Assembly: GCF_937910895.1 (NCBI RefSeq)
Contig: NZ_CALEMI010000025.1
Coordinates: 1-55,868, forward strand
Direction of reading: 5' to 3'
Source: an uncultured Dokdonia sp.
GTDB lineage: Bacteria; Bacteroidota; Bacteroidia; Flavobacteriales; Flavobacteriaceae
DNA length: 55,868 bases
The notes beneath the pieces were generated by a model. The model saw only the letters and a program-made list of their open reading frames with translations, ran no database searches and was not told the DNA's origin. Both the position numbers and the translations under genes were made by a program. Of this stretch, positions 1 through 8,056 are shown piece by piece (the stretch's first letter is position 1; every line of letters starts with the position of its first letter).

Positions 1-350
1 TGCGTCACCTCAGCTTGTAAGGTGGCTCGATCAGATGCTGAGTTTGTCGCGTTGGCTGACTGAACGGCCAATTCACGAATCCTTTGCAGGTTGTTGGTCA
101 CTTCACCCAATGCCCCTTCAGCGGTTTGTGACAGCGAAATCGCGTCATTGGCATTTCGAACACCCTGATCGAGCCCGCGGATTTGCGCTTCAAAGCGAGC
201 AGAAATCGCAAGACCCGCAGCGTCGTCCTTTGCGCTGTTAATTCGAAGGCCTGATGACAAGCGTTCGAGTGATGTTGCGAGATCGCTCTGCGATCCGGTC
301 AAGTTACGTTGCGCCGTCAGAGACGCGATATTTGTATTTACTGTTAAAGC
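1..350 (-). CDS. fliC: Flagellin N-terminal fragment, foreign to the rest of the window
   Basis: Reading 350 to 1 gives an uninterrupted frame beginning [19 protein letters not shown], continuing through [20 protein letters not shown] and [20 protein letters not shown]. This is the conserved flagellin N-terminal helical (D0/D1) domain, closest in style to gammaproteobacterial flagellins, which usually start [11 protein letters not shown]. Here the codon before Ala is TTA, so homology stops exactly after the start codon and no in-frame start lies nearby. The gene runs off the left edge after about 116 codons. Base composition is clearly GC-richer than the neighbouring DNA, and nothing else in the window concerns flagella. 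The identity is secure; its presence here is best explained by a chimeric contig end, with recent transfer a less likely alternative. Confidence 0.85.
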
Positions 351-706
351 TAACCCCCAAGCATATGCGTTTTTTTCATTTTGATAATGAAAGGATTCAG
401 TAGTAACATGATTTATTGTTTTTAAATGAAAGTGCTGATTTACTATTTCATTTTATGGTGCTACTAAGAGCTAAGGGATTTGGTCTTCGCAGTGTAGAAA
501 AAACATTAATAGAGAGACATAAGTAAACGTTTTTGAGGAAGCGTATATGAACTTGTAGTGATTGTAATACTTTTTTGGAAAGAATGAGTACGCTCTTGCC
601 TTCCGGCAGACAGGTTTGCGAATGCTTTAACAGGTAGACATAAATACTATAAAATCCCTCAAATACTACTATATGAGGGATTTTATGGTGAATAGACGTT
701 AATTTT
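351..706. other. Intergenic region next to the flagellin junction
   Basis: No convincing gene lies here. Composition switches to AT-rich at about 351. The stretch at 592-620 resembles a decayed copy of the hairpin repeat seen at 5271-5295 (CTTGCC, then CCGGCAGACAGG). A perfect hairpin lies at 649-686. Confidence 0.5.
649..686 (-). terminator. Hairpin, possible bidirectional terminator
   Basis: A 13-bp perfect stem (649-661 with 674-686, core AAAATCCCTCA/TGAGGGATTTT) encloses a 12-nt loop. It lies just downstream of the small minus-strand ORF at 707-898. The T-run is short on either strand, so terminator strength is uncertain. Confidence 0.5.
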
Positions 707-898
707 CTAGAGGCATTTGTGTTTTACTTTTAATAAATGCTTTTCAGATTCTTCTAGTTTTGCCGCTAGTGCTGCTTTTATATTGACAATAATTTTGTCA
801 TTACTATCATTATTATAACGTATTACTAATTGATTATTAGATATATATGATTTTAAAAGAAAAACCATTGCGGTTCGAGAAGTCAAACTCGAGTGCAA
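707..898 (-). CDS. Small hypothetical ORF (doubtful)
   Basis: This ORF of up to 63 codons has a plausible protein-like second half (IKAALAAKLEESEKHLLKVK, probably helical and basic) and is followed by the hairpin at 649-686. Against it, the first codons lie inside the terminator hairpin of the S41 peptidase gene (862-904), and no promoter or homologous family is recognised. An internal ATG at residue 11 would give about 53 residues. I cannot assign a function and it may not be expressed. Confidence 0.25.
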   Translation of the reverse strand: MHSSLTSRTAMVFLLKSYISNNQLVIRYNNDSNDKIIVNIKAALAAKLEESEKHLLKVKHKCL

Positions 899-904
899 TG
901 GTTT
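862..904 (-). terminator. Rho-independent terminator of the S41 peptidase gene
   Basis: The stem AAACCATTGC (862-871) pairs with GCAATGGTTT (895-904), with additional inner pairing TCGAG/CTCGA. On the minus strand it is followed by a T-rich run (TTTTTCTTTT). It lies 29 nt beyond the stop of the gene ending at 933. Confidence 0.75.
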
Positions 905-932
905 CTACAAAATAGATTCTTTTTTCCAACAA

Positions 933-2213
933 TTACGGAAGTTGACCTTCTATGATTTCTTGTGTCTGCGCTATCCAATCTTTAGAGAAATCTAACGATA
1001 CTTGGGGTTGGATACCTACCATTTCATAGGCTATAAATTTATGGAAATTCATATCTGTCGGGTAGAAGGTAAAGTTACCTGTGGGTGAATCATATCCAGT
1101 CCCATAATTAAGCCCATACGCTATAATCCCATTGGTACGTTGCCCTAGATGAACCGTATTTTTTAGATTTCTAAGTTTTAAGGTAAACTGCTCTCCATTA
1201 CTTCCTGTAAAATAGTTGGTAAGTACATAGATTTTTGCACCAGATTTCTTAAGAATCTTTACAAAAGGATCACTATATTTTGAATTTCCACCTTCGTTAT
1301 TACGAAGATCTACAATGATATTAGGTGCGTTTATTTGATCTTTATACGTAGCATAAAATGTTTTAAAAGCATCTACATTACTTTGTCTATTAGAAAACGA
1401 ACCAAAGTATAAATACTGCGTGTCTTCTGTAAGTTGTTTAAATTCCCAATCCCCATTTTCTGCAGGAGCTTCTACATAGTTAGGACCATCTAATGGTTTT
1501 TGTAATCCCCATAGCTTTCCATTATAAAATAACATTGATTTTTGAAACCATAGTTTACGAGAGTATGGATGGTAACGTAGTACTTGGTATTCATTCCCTT
1601 CTATGTGATTAATATTATAAGCGATTTGCCCTACTCCCCAAAAATCGGATGAGGCGTTTAAAACAACAGCTACGTATTCTCCTTTTATAGCCGTTTCATA
1701 CACTCCAATCTCACCTACATATTTATCTATATAGATTCCTTCTATCGCATCAAAGGGTGCTTGTGCTAATAGGTTTCTTAATGCCGTAAGATCTTTAGAA
1801 ACTGTAGGATGATTTTTAAAAATAGCCGTTTGCTTAAAGTTAGATCGATAGATGGTATCTCGGTATTGTTCATCTGTTATAGGAGCTCCATTGGAAGAGA
1901 TACTTGCGTGTTTATCTTTTACAACACTAAGAAGTGTATTTAATTTAAACATACAATCTACTTTAGTGATAGGTGATTGCATTTCGCTAGACATCTCTGC
2001 GTATACTTTTTGGAATTCAGCGACTTTATCTCCTTTAATTTGTTTTTTGTAAGAGATCATATCCTCCATTTTATTTGCTAAAAAATCGAGATCTTTTTTA
2101 CAATCACATCCTTCAGAGGTTTGTGCCACTTCGACTTGGCTCAGTGCAGGTTTCGCGAAAGCGAATACAGGAATACATAAAACAGTTACAATAGTAGTTA
2201 ATAGCGTTTTCAT
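933..2213 (-). CDS. Secreted S41-family (C-terminal processing-like) peptidase
   Basis: About 426 residues with a signal peptide. The C-terminal half carries S41 signatures: NIIVDLRNNEGGNS near residues 299-312, followed by YVLTNYFTGSNGEQFTLKL, where the Ser of TGSNGE fits the nucleophile position and the downstream Lys could be the general base. Family knowledge: S41 enzymes are Ser/Lys endopeptidases; no PDZ domain is evident. The ORF can be extended to a TTG at 2246, but that codon lies inside the -7 promoter box, so the ATG at 2213 is chosen. The signal-peptide cleavage region (FAFAKPALSQVEVAQ) is encoded by two dispersed repeats lying side by side (2128-2163), so these residues are probably a recent in-frame insertion. 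The gene lies downstream of a LytTR regulator but has its own promoter. Confidence 0.8.
   Translation of the reverse strand: MKTLLTTIVTVLCIPVFAFAKPALSQVEVAQTSEGCDCKKDLDFLANKMEDMISYKKQIKGDKVAEFQKVYAEMSSEMQSPITKVDCMFKLNTLLSVVKDKHASISSNGAPITDEQYRDTIYRSNFKQTAIFKNHPTVSKDLTALRNLLAQAPFDAIEGIYIDKYVGEIGVYETAIKGEYVAVVLNASSDFWGVGQIAYNINHIEGNEYQVLRYHPYSRKLWFQKSMLFYNGKLWGLQKPLDGPNYVEAPAENGDWEFKQLTEDTQYLYFGSFSNRQSNVDAFKTFYATYKDQINAPNIIVDLRNNEGGNSKYSDPFVKILKKSGAKIYVLTNYFTGSNGEQFTLKLRNLKNTVHLGQRTNGIIAYGLNYGTGYDSPTGNFTFYPTDMNFHKFIAYEMVGIQPQVSLDFSKDWIAQTQEIIEGQLP
2128..2163. repeat. Dispersed repeat plus palindrome half, inside a coding region
   Basis: ACTTCGACTTGGCTCAG (2128-2144) resembles segments at about 5240-5258 and 38733-38751. 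It is followed directly by TTTCGCGAAAGCG, most of the 14-bp palindrome. The two together encode the junction between signal peptide and mature S41 protein. Confidence 0.7.
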
Positions 2214-2243
2214 AATTAAGTTTTTTACGTTTGACTTCTGGTT

Positions 2244-2251
2244 CAAAAGTA
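2244..2251 (-). promoter_or_regulatory. -7 box of the S41 peptidase promoter
   Basis: On the minus strand TACTTTTG matches TAnnTTTG. Transcription would start near 2237, giving a leader of roughly 24 nt to the ATG at 2213. This rules out the upstream TTG as a start. Confidence 0.6.
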
Positions 2252-2290
2252 TATATGAAAAGTCGCCTAGACTACTATATATGATGCTTT

Positions 2291-2305
2291 GGGGCGAAAT
2301 GCGCC
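2291..2305. promoter_or_regulatory. GC-rich inverted repeat, candidate operator
   Basis: GGGGCGAAATGCGCC forms an imperfect inverted repeat (GGGGC-N5-GCGCC). Exactly 39 nt (2252-2290) separate it from the -7 box of the S41 gene, the same distance as for the similar site at 47430-47443. The adjacent LytTR gene is an obvious but unproven candidate for the binding protein. Confidence 0.45.
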
Positions 2306-3099
2306 TATTTTGTGGTAGAATTTAACGTCGATTTTACACCTGTGGCGTAGGTCTTTGATATTGGGATGAAAATATCTTGAGATACGACAATACCCAACTT
2401 CCCATTCTCGGTTTTCCAAGATTGAAAATGATAAGGGTTCATTAAAAAAGAACGATGTGTACGGAGCAATTCTGGAAAACTCGTTTCAACGACAGAGAGT
2501 TTATTTCGTATTAATTGTTTTTTAAGCGTGCTATTATCTAAAAAAGAAACCTCCACATAATTATCTGACGATTGCACACAAATTAAATCATTAAATGACA
2601 ATCGCAAACTCTCATAGTTTCCTTCTCCTTGTATTTCGATTTTTGCATCTTCCAGACGTTTGTTTTTATATTTTCCTAACGCCCACCTTCCCGCAAGTAC
2701 GATAGGGAGAATAGTGGCAATAGCGGGGATGAAAATACTAATAGTATAATATCTTAATGTATATGGATTACGATCGCCAGACATAATCACATACAGATAA
2801 AACGAACGTACGACAAGAAATGTAAATAAGATAAAAACAAGTGTAAACAGCATCTCGTTTTTTAGAGACCATTCCTTATTTGACTTTTTATATAAAAATT
2901 GTTGTATAGGGAGCATACATATATAACATAGTGCTCCTAAAACGCCATATCCAGGAAGGTACATGAGCTTTTGGGTATCATTAAACTCGTTTACATCAAG
3001 AGGTTCTGTAAAGTATAGAAATACAAAAATCCAGATAGCTAGCGCAAGTGCAACTAGCAAATGGTGTTTTATCAAAGCATCAAAAGGATAAGTTTTCAA
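2305..3099 (-). CDS. Membrane-anchored LytTR-type transcriptional regulator
   Basis: 264 residues. Four hydrophobic segments (about 13-30, 50-70, 84-106 and 116-137) precede a basic linker and a C-terminal LytTR DNA-binding domain (about 155-255) with the family signatures SSDNYVEV and RTHRSFLMNPYHF. There is no receiver domain, so it is a one-component regulator tethered to the inner membrane rather than a phosphorylated response regulator. The ligand is unknown. It sits directly upstream of the S41 peptidase on the same strand; the 59-nt gap contains the inverted repeat and part of that gene's promoter region. A weaker -7-like TATATTTA lies on the minus strand at 3119-3126 upstream of its start. 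Confidence 0.8.
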   Translation of the reverse strand: MKTYPFDALIKHHLLVALALAIWIFVFLYFTEPLDVNEFNDTQKLMYLPGYGVLGALCYICMLPIQQFLYKKSNKEWSLKNEMLFTLVFILFTFLVVRSFYLYVIMSGDRNPYTLRYYTISIFIPAIATILPIVLAGRWALGKYKNKRLEDAKIEIQGEGNYESLRLSFNDLICVQSSDNYVEVSFLDNSTLKKQLIRNKLSVVETSFPELLRTHRSFLMNPYHFQSWKTENGKLGIVVSQDIFIPISKTYATGVKSTLNSTTK

Positions 3100-3140
3100 A
3101 GATGTTGTTTATAGCATCTAAATATACTATTTCTTATGTA

Positions 3141-3180
3141 GTAGTGAAACTCAATTTTGAGAAGTCTACAGGATTTTCTC
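3141..3180. repeat. Partial copy of the 85-bp intergenic repeat
   Basis: Starts GTAGTGAAAC. The 20 bases at 3147-3166 are identical to 52982-53001 and contain a small inverted repeat (CTCAATTTTGAG). The rest of the repeat seen at 6382-6466 is not recognisable here. Confidence 0.6.
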
Positions 3181-3195
3181 TGAGGATTGAAACCT

Positions 3196-4635
3196 TTATT
3201 TTAATATAAATACGTTACCATAGGTCACATATTTCTCAGCTTGTAAGGCATCCATTAATACTCCATAATCCTCTTGTTTAAGGCAATTGACAAGTATCAC
3301 CGTACTTTGCGTCTGCTGATCGTAAAAACTTGTTAAGAAGGAGGTGTCTAGTTGTATATTTTTAGGAATGTCAGCAAACTGTTTTTGTAATATAGGTAAA
3401 ATAGTACGCTGATCTTTATCTACAACAATGAGTTTTGTTCTATTGCTTTCGCGAAAGCGTATAAAAGATTTTTCACTATCAATGGGACTAGAGAAATAAG
3501 CAGATCGCATTCTAAAACGTTCTCTAACCCCAGCAAAATAGACATCTATTAAAGCTTCATCTTCTGTTTGTGAAAAGATGTTGAGGTTATTCATAAGAAT
3601 ATCAAGATCGGTAATTGCTTTTGGAAATGCTTCTCCAAAAAGAGCAATTGCTTTGTCTATAAACGCCTGATCAATAGTTCGGTTGGAGTCCATATAGGAT
3701 TTTACAAGCGGATATAATTTTTTACCATAGCCATTTACATACTCAAAGCTATACCATTCTCTTGGATCTATTTTTCCATTCAGTTGCTCATACGCCCATC
3801 CATTACCGACCGCAGTTGCCAGTCCTTCGTCAAAAAAGTCGTACGCCACCGCAGCATACGGATTGCTAGAGGTGGTAAACCAAGTATCTATATCTTTTTG
3901 GAGTGCTAAAGGTTGTGCATCAAATAAGATATGATTCATCTCATGGATGGCAATTCCTATAATGTCTTGGGCTTCTTTTTCTCTTTTGGAAAGGTAGGAA
4001 CAGATCAGGTTATTTCCTTTTGGGATTGCGGTAGTCCCACCACTTTCTAAGGGAATAGGATACAACATGATTTTAAAGGGTGTCGTTTTTGACCAGCCGC
4101 TTCCTAAGAATACATCTACTTTATTGAATAATGTTTCTATTTGTGGAGCATAGGGACGTAGTGCTTCTTCCATACGTCTTCTACTTATTTCTGTAGGTTT
4201 CCAAATATGACGAGTATAATAAGGGAGTACACCTCTTAAAATGGCAATAAGTTCGGTATGATCATTAGGCGGTAAAAAACCAATCGTACGTGTGGCAAAG
4301 TCATCTATACTTGTTGCGTTTGCACTGGCAATCCATAATAAATCCATGGTACTTATAAACGGATGTCTTTTTTCAGGAAATTGCTCTCTGTGTAGACTTG
4401 CTTGCACGTCTATTTTTGAAAAACGTTCTGATAGTAATTGAAAAGTCCTATCGTTTCCAACGGCGGAATCAATGAATTGTTTGTAAGAAGGCGCTGTGCC
4501 AGGTTGATTGCTCGCAGCAGCAATAAAACTGAGGGTTCCTAAGATTTCGTTATGCGCTATTTCAATAAAGTCTTTTTGGGCAAAAAGGGATAATTGAAAG
4601 CATAAAAGCATGTATGTAAGGGAAACTGTTTTCAT
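3196..4635 (-). CDS. Exported HExxH zinc metallopeptidase-like protein
   Basis: About 479 residues with a signal peptide (MKTVSLTYMLLCFQLSLFAQ). I chose the ATG at 4635 because the seven upstream codons would put charged residues ahead of the signal sequence. The middle has IAIHEMNHILFDA (HExxH near residues 231-235) and, about 35 residues on, FFDEGLATA, whose Glu fits a third zinc ligand, as in gluzincin-type peptidases. No named family is recognised with certainty. The palindrome at 3445-3458 is encoded as RFRES in the C-terminal third. Substrate unknown. Confidence 0.65.
   Translation of the reverse strand: MKTVSLTYMLLCFQLSLFAQKDFIEIAHNEILGTLSFIAAASNQPGTAPSYKQFIDSAVGNDRTFQLLSERFSKIDVQASLHREQFPEKRHPFISTMDLLWIASANATSIDDFATRTIGFLPPNDHTELIAILRGVLPYYTRHIWKPTEISRRRMEEALRPYAPQIETLFNKVDVFLGSGWSKTTPFKIMLYPIPLESGGTTAIPKGNNLICSYLSKREKEAQDIIGIAIHEMNHILFDAQPLALQKDIDTWFTTSSNPYAAVAYDFFDEGLATAVGNGWAYEQLNGKIDPREWYSFEYVNGYGKKLYPLVKSYMDSNRTIDQAFIDKAIALFGEAFPKAITDLDILMNNLNIFSQTEDEALIDVYFAGVRERFRMRSAYFSSPIDSEKSFIRFRESNRTKLIVVDKDQRTILPILQKQFADIPKNIQLDTSFLTSFYDQQTQSTVILVNCLKQEDYGVLMDALQAEKYVTYGNVFILK
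3445..3458. repeat. Palindrome GCTTTCGCGAAAGC, copy in a metallopeptidase gene
   Basis: Perfect 14-bp copy; encoded as part of RFRES on the minus strand. Confidence 0.9.
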
Positions 4636-4709
4636 TGATTTGATCTTGATTGACATGGCAAAGGACGAAAAAAATAATGGAATGTGACGTGTTTAGAAGT
4701 GTTATCCTA

Positions 4710-5579
4710 TTACCACCAAACAACAAAACACTTCTCAATAGATGCCGCTGGTTTTTTAATCCACATCATAGGTGCTTGTTTTCGGAAGTGTTTCTCCTGT
4801 ATTGCAGGGATTATTTCATCATAAGAAGACCAAGTCACCTTTTCATGTGGTGTATGAATCCACTCATATTTGTAGGTAATATAATATTGGTTTGCTTTGA
4901 ACGCATCGGTTTTAAAATCTTGCATACGGATCCAAAAGCCTAGGATACAATTTGTGTTTAAGGGATGTATGGATGGAATGGATGTATTGTAAGGTGTAAA
5001 TAATTGTCCTATAAATAGTACTTGTTGTTCTAGTTCAGAAGCTTCTATACCTAGTGAAGCAAGCGTTTGTTGTCCTTCTTCTGTGTAAAGTAATGGGAGT
5101 TGCTTCTGTTTTGTTTTCTTTAGTTTGGCAAAAAACGCATCTTTTCGATTAGGACCAATGAGCCGATGGATAGGTTCAGAAATGGTAGGATCTATGATGT
5201 AAAATTTATAGGAAAGTTCTAGGTGAAGAAGTTTTTTGCTACTTCGGCTAGGCTCAGCACAGGTTTCGTACTCCTGCCTAGCCGGCAGGCAGGAGCGCAT
5301 AATAAAGTCTAGTTCTCCTAAGGTATCATTCCCTTTTTTTATCTGAATGTTATGTGCAACTACCTCATAGACATTTGAGTGTGATATCAATTGATGAAAA
5401 ATATATTCTATTTGATGCCCTAATCGTAACTTCTCAGGAATGGGCTGTGGTTCAAAATGCGTAAGATCTAATGGTGGTATTTCAAATTGCTGAAGTCCAA
5501 ACTGTGTTTGTTCCCAAAGGGAAGGAGATGCTAAAAAACCGTGTATATGTTTCACAACCGTAAAGATACTGTTTGTCAA
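4710..5579 (-). CDS. DUF1853 family protein with a repeat-encoded insertion
   Basis: 289 residues. It shows the DUF1853 pattern: RLGHQIEYIF near 52-61, TLGELDFIM at 86-94, LHLELSYKFY at 118-127 and GPNRKD at 142-147. The E/D ... ExxxK spacing is reminiscent of PD-(D/E)XK nuclease folds, but function in this family is unknown. Residues about 95-114 (starting RSCLPARQEYETC) interrupt what should be two adjacent core strands and are encoded by a hairpin-bearing dispersed repeat (5240-5298). The frame survives, but activity could be impaired. The gene follows the LprI-like gene with a 2-nt gap, so the two are probably co-transcribed. Confidence 0.7.
   Translation of the reverse strand: MTNSIFTVVKHIHGFLASPSLWEQTQFGLQQFEIPPLDLTHFEPQPIPEKLRLGHQIEYIFHQLISHSNVYEVVAHNIQIKKGNDTLGELDFIMRSCLPARQEYETCAEPSRSSKKLLHLELSYKFYIIDPTISEPIHRLIGPNRKDAFFAKLKKTKQKQLPLLYTEEGQQTLASLGIEASELEQQVLFIGQLFTPYNTSIPSIHPLNTNCILGFWIRMQDFKTDAFKANQYYITYKYEWIHTPHEKVTWSSYDEIIPAIQEKHFRKQAPMMWIKKPAASIEKCFVVWW
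5240..5298. repeat. Hairpin-bearing dispersed repeat inserted in the DUF1853 gene
   Basis: ACTTCGGCTAGGCTCAGC and CAGGTTTCG match the repeat at 2128-2155. The second half is a strong inverted repeat: CTCCTGCCT (5271-5279), centre AGCCGGC, AGGCAGGAG (5287-5295). The inserted length is a multiple of three and has no stop in the host frame. Confidence 0.75.
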
Positions 5580-5581
5580 TT

Positions 5582-5998
5582 TTAGTCTCCACTTATTTCT
5601 TCGTACAAATCTGTCAAATATAAAACACGCTCTCTTAGGTGTCTCTTTTCATAACTTAGTGCTGCGGCTCTTGCCAGAGAACCACCTTGATAGTGTTTCT
5701 GATAATACGAATAATACAACTGCACTTGTGCATTATGAAAGGCACTCCACGTTGCTTGGCTTGCTTCAAGTAATGCTACATCCAGAAGTTTAGGATTTGA
5801 TTGTAATTTCTGTAAAACAGTTTCCATTTCGGCTTGCCACGCTTCGAGAGCTTGTTTTTCACAATTTATAGATCCTATTGTTGTAGGGGTCGCTTGTTCT
5901 ATGCAACGGTTATTTTCAATATCTATAGAATGTTTTTGATCTTGTCCATAACTAGATATAGTTACTAAGAATACGAGGCTAAGAAATAAGTTTTTCAT
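5582..5998 (-). CDS. Exported LprI-like (DUF1311) domain protein
   Basis: 138 residues with a signal peptide ending near SSYGQ. The mature part has paired cysteines (RCIEQA...INCEKQ) followed by helices with LLEASQATWSAFHNAQ, which fits the lysozyme-inhibitor LprI N-terminal domain (DUF1311), where a Trp lies in the last helix. Family members are periplasmic or lipoproteins; only a few have a demonstrated lysozyme-inhibitor role, so the function here is inferred from fold only. It is first in a probable two-gene unit with the DUF1853 gene. Confidence 0.65.
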   Translation of the reverse strand: MKNLFLSLVFLVTISSYGQDQKHSIDIENNRCIEQATPTTIGSINCEKQALEAWQAEMETVLQKLQSNPKLLDVALLEASQATWSAFHNAQVQLYYSYYQKHYQGGSLARAAALSYEKRHLRERVLYLTDLYEEISGD

Positions 5999-6350
5999 AC
6001 GCGTTGATTTATGCCAGGTAGTATGTACAATCTAAAAATACTATAAATTAATAATATGTATCAGCTAGACTACTATTTTATGGGGAGTTTTTCTTGTGTA
6101 TTTGGCTATTGCTATGTTTTAGGTTTAAAAGTAAAAAGTAGATAGTTAACTGATAACAGATAGCAGTATTCTGTAATTTTACCATTTTGGGTTAATTATT
6201 TATTTAAAAAAGGCAATACGATGTGAAGCCAATAACTAAATTGCTATAATTAACAGCTAATAGGGAATGACTTGAGAGATGCATCTAGCTTCTTTCTTGC
6301 AAGTTTGCGACAATTCTAGATCAGTGAAGCAATACCCTTATTAAAACTAC

Positions 6351-6380
6351 GGAGGTTTTCTATATGAAGCCTCCTTTTTT
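6351..6380 (+). terminator. Orphan terminator-like hairpin
   Basis: GGAGG (6351-6355) pairs with CCTCC (6370-6374), extended by TTTC/GAAG pairing, and is followed by six T on the plus strand. The nearest genes on both sides are on the minus strand, so it may end an unannotated RNA or be a relic. Confidence 0.5.
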
Positions 6381-6381
6381 A

Positions 6382-6466
6382 TTAGTGAAACACTATTTTG
6401 TAAAGTCTTAAAGTCGCATACAAAATTGGTAGTTGAACTAATCCCGCTTTTTTCAGCAGGATCTAT
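6382..6466. repeat. 85-bp intergenic repeat, full copy
   Basis: Begins TTAGTGAAAC and ends with AGTTGAACTAATCCCGCTTT and AGCAGGATCT. The same order of blocks occurs at 25111-25194 and, more diverged, at 52982-53037. Confidence 0.75.
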
Positions 6467-6684
6467 GGTTTAATCTCTGAAGGTTTATTTCTCCGATACC
6501 TACATCATATTTTTCTTTTTTTTAATTTGTGATTTGATACCTCGCGTGCTTGCATCGAGATAGTTCATTACCTCGACTCTTTGGGTCGATTTTTAGGATC
6601 CAGCACTTCACTTGCCTTGGGATTTAATGCCTTCTATTTATTAACCTTTTATGATCTTAAAGATGATTTTATCAGATCCACCTA

Positions 6685-7272
6685 TTATCTATATGGAGGT
6701 CCTGAAACCCAACCTACGATGGACTGACGCACCCCTTTAGTAATTGGCGTCACTCGGTGAATAATAAAAGAAGGAAAAATGATAATTGTTCCTTTTTCTC
6801 GTGGTGCATTCACTACTTTTTGATTGATCATAAACTGTAAATCGCCTCCTTCATACTCATCTGGATCGGATAATTGTATGGTCATACTTAGCTTCCGAGC
6901 TGAAATTCCTCCTGCACCAAAATCTAAATGCCACTCAAAAAAATCTCCTTCTGAATATCTTGTCAATTGCAACTCTTGGTGAAAGCCTAATAAATCAAAC
7001 CAATATCTTTCATTATTACACGTAATAGCGAGACTTGCTAATTTTTTATAAATCCAATCATTTTCTGGGGTATTATCAATAAACATCACAGAACTCTTCC
7101 GGAGCTCATCGTCAGTCACATTTTGATCAGAAACCGTGGCTTCTATGGTTTTATTATCATCCCAAAAGTTAAGGATTCTATCTATTTCGTGAGGAAGAAA
7201 TAATCCCTGATAGTACACGTATTCTGCAAAGTTATGTTTAAGAGGGAGACCAAATGAATAGTTTATGGACAT
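6685..7272 (-). CDS. PKHD-type 2-oxoglutarate/Fe(II) dioxygenase
   Basis: 195 residues. Iron ligands are visible as WHLDFG (His115, Asp117) and HRVTP (His172), and the co-substrate-binding Arg as GVRQSIVGW (Arg182). YEGGDLQFM is also characteristic. This is the prolyl 4-hydroxylase-like (P4Hc/PKHD, YbiX/PiuC-type) fold: it couples 2-oxoglutarate decarboxylation to substrate hydroxylation. It is shorter than PiuC (about 225 residues), and no siderophore gene is adjacent, so the substrate is unknown. No signal peptide; cytoplasmic. Confidence 0.8.
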   Translation of the reverse strand: MSINYSFGLPLKHNFAEYVYYQGLFLPHEIDRILNFWDDNKTIEATVSDQNVTDDELRKSSVMFIDNTPENDWIYKKLASLAITCNNERYWFDLLGFHQELQLTRYSEGDFFEWHLDFGAGGISARKLSMTIQLSDPDEYEGGDLQFMINQKVVNAPREKGTIIIFPSFIIHRVTPITKGVRQSIVGWVSGPPYR

Positions 7273-7442
7273 AGTAAAAGCTGTTTTTATAAAAATTAAA
7301 AATAAGAAACCTGTAAAAGATTTTCTAATGGTTTTGTGTTTCTTTATGCTAGTGTATTAAAAGAAAATCAAGATAGTAAAATATTCAACTTAAAACTGAC
7401 GCTACTATAGTTTTTAAATGACAGTTTAGATGGGGTTATGAC

Positions 7443-7456
7443 GCTTTCGCGAAAGC
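7443..7456. repeat. Palindrome GCTTTCGCGAAAGC, intergenic copy
   Basis: Perfect copy in the 271-bp gap between the dioxygenase gene and the small HExxH gene. Confidence 0.9.
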
Positions 7457-7543
7457 GGTAAAAAGTGTAAAGTGAAAAGTAATAGTGAAAAATGTTAATT
7501 ATAGTCAAACGGATAACGGATAATGAAATAACCCATAAAACAG

Positions 7544-8023
7544 CTATCGAAGCCACTTTCTCATGGTTGGGAACTCATCTGAAGTACATAAAGACATCCA
7601 TTCTAAAAGCGGTAATCCTGTATATCTTTTGTTATTGAATTCTTCAATAAGCCACTCGGAGTCATCTTTATATCCACCAGAATGAAAGACAATGTTTAGA
7701 TCAAGATTTAAATGATGAGCTGCAGCAAAAGACCAAAGAATCGTTGCAATTTCATCTCCATCTGTTGGCCAACTAGAATCCATTTTATCAGTACCTATGA
7801 GTGGTCTTAATTTTTCTTCTGTGACCGCTATATGCCCAGCTTCGTGTAATAAGTCTCCAGGATATTTTAATTGTGATGGATTCATTAAAATGGTAGCGCC
7901 TTCAAGACTAACGCCTGGCAGAAAGGTGTTATTTGGTAATTTTTTCTCAACTACTGGGATGTGAATTGAGTGAAGAAAACAAATGATTTTCTCAAGTATA
8001 TCAGTATCTTTTTCTTCTATCAT
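7544..8023 (-). CDS. Small cytoplasmic HExxH protein of unknown function
   Basis: 159 residues, no signal peptide. GDLLHEAGHIAV (His60, Glu61, His64) is a zincin motif preceded by ILMNPSQLKYPGDL, an arrangement reminiscent of ImmA/IrrE-type or DUF-type metallopeptidase domains, with TDGDEIATILWSFAAAHH downstream offering acidic residues for a third ligand. I cannot name the family. It starts 34 nt after the M1 aminopeptidase stop, so the two could be co-transcribed. Confidence 0.6.
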   Translation of the reverse strand: MIEEKDTDILEKIICFLHSIHIPVVEKKLPNNTFLPGVSLEGATILMNPSQLKYPGDLLHEAGHIAVTEEKLRPLIGTDKMDSSWPTDGDEIATILWSFAAAHHLNLDLNIVFHSGGYKDDSEWLIEEFNNKRYTGLPLLEWMSLCTSDEFPTMRKWLR

Positions 8024-8056
8024 AAATGATCGATAGGTTTGCTGGTCGTTCTTATG

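Larger units (their letters stand above)
5999..6684. other. Gene-free 690-bp region with hairpins and a repeat copy
   Basis: No ORF is supportable on either strand. It holds the 12-mer CTAGACTACTAT at 6065-6076 (also at 2267-2278 near the S41 promoter), a plus-strand terminator-like hairpin at 6351-6380 with no plus-strand gene before it, a copy of the 85-bp repeat (6382-6466), and a short hairpin TCGAC/GTCGA followed by five T at about 6574-6595. The 14-mer CATCGAGATAGTTC at 6553-6566 recurs at 20660-20673. Confidence 0.6.

Noticed and set aside
35-241. 68-residue plus-strand ORF at the left edge
   Set aside because: It is antisense to the flagellin frame, which has clear homology.
7368-7556. 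62-residue minus-strand ORF
   Set aside because: Low-complexity, crosses the palindrome at 7443 and overlaps the end of the HExxH gene; no ribosome-binding or homology support.
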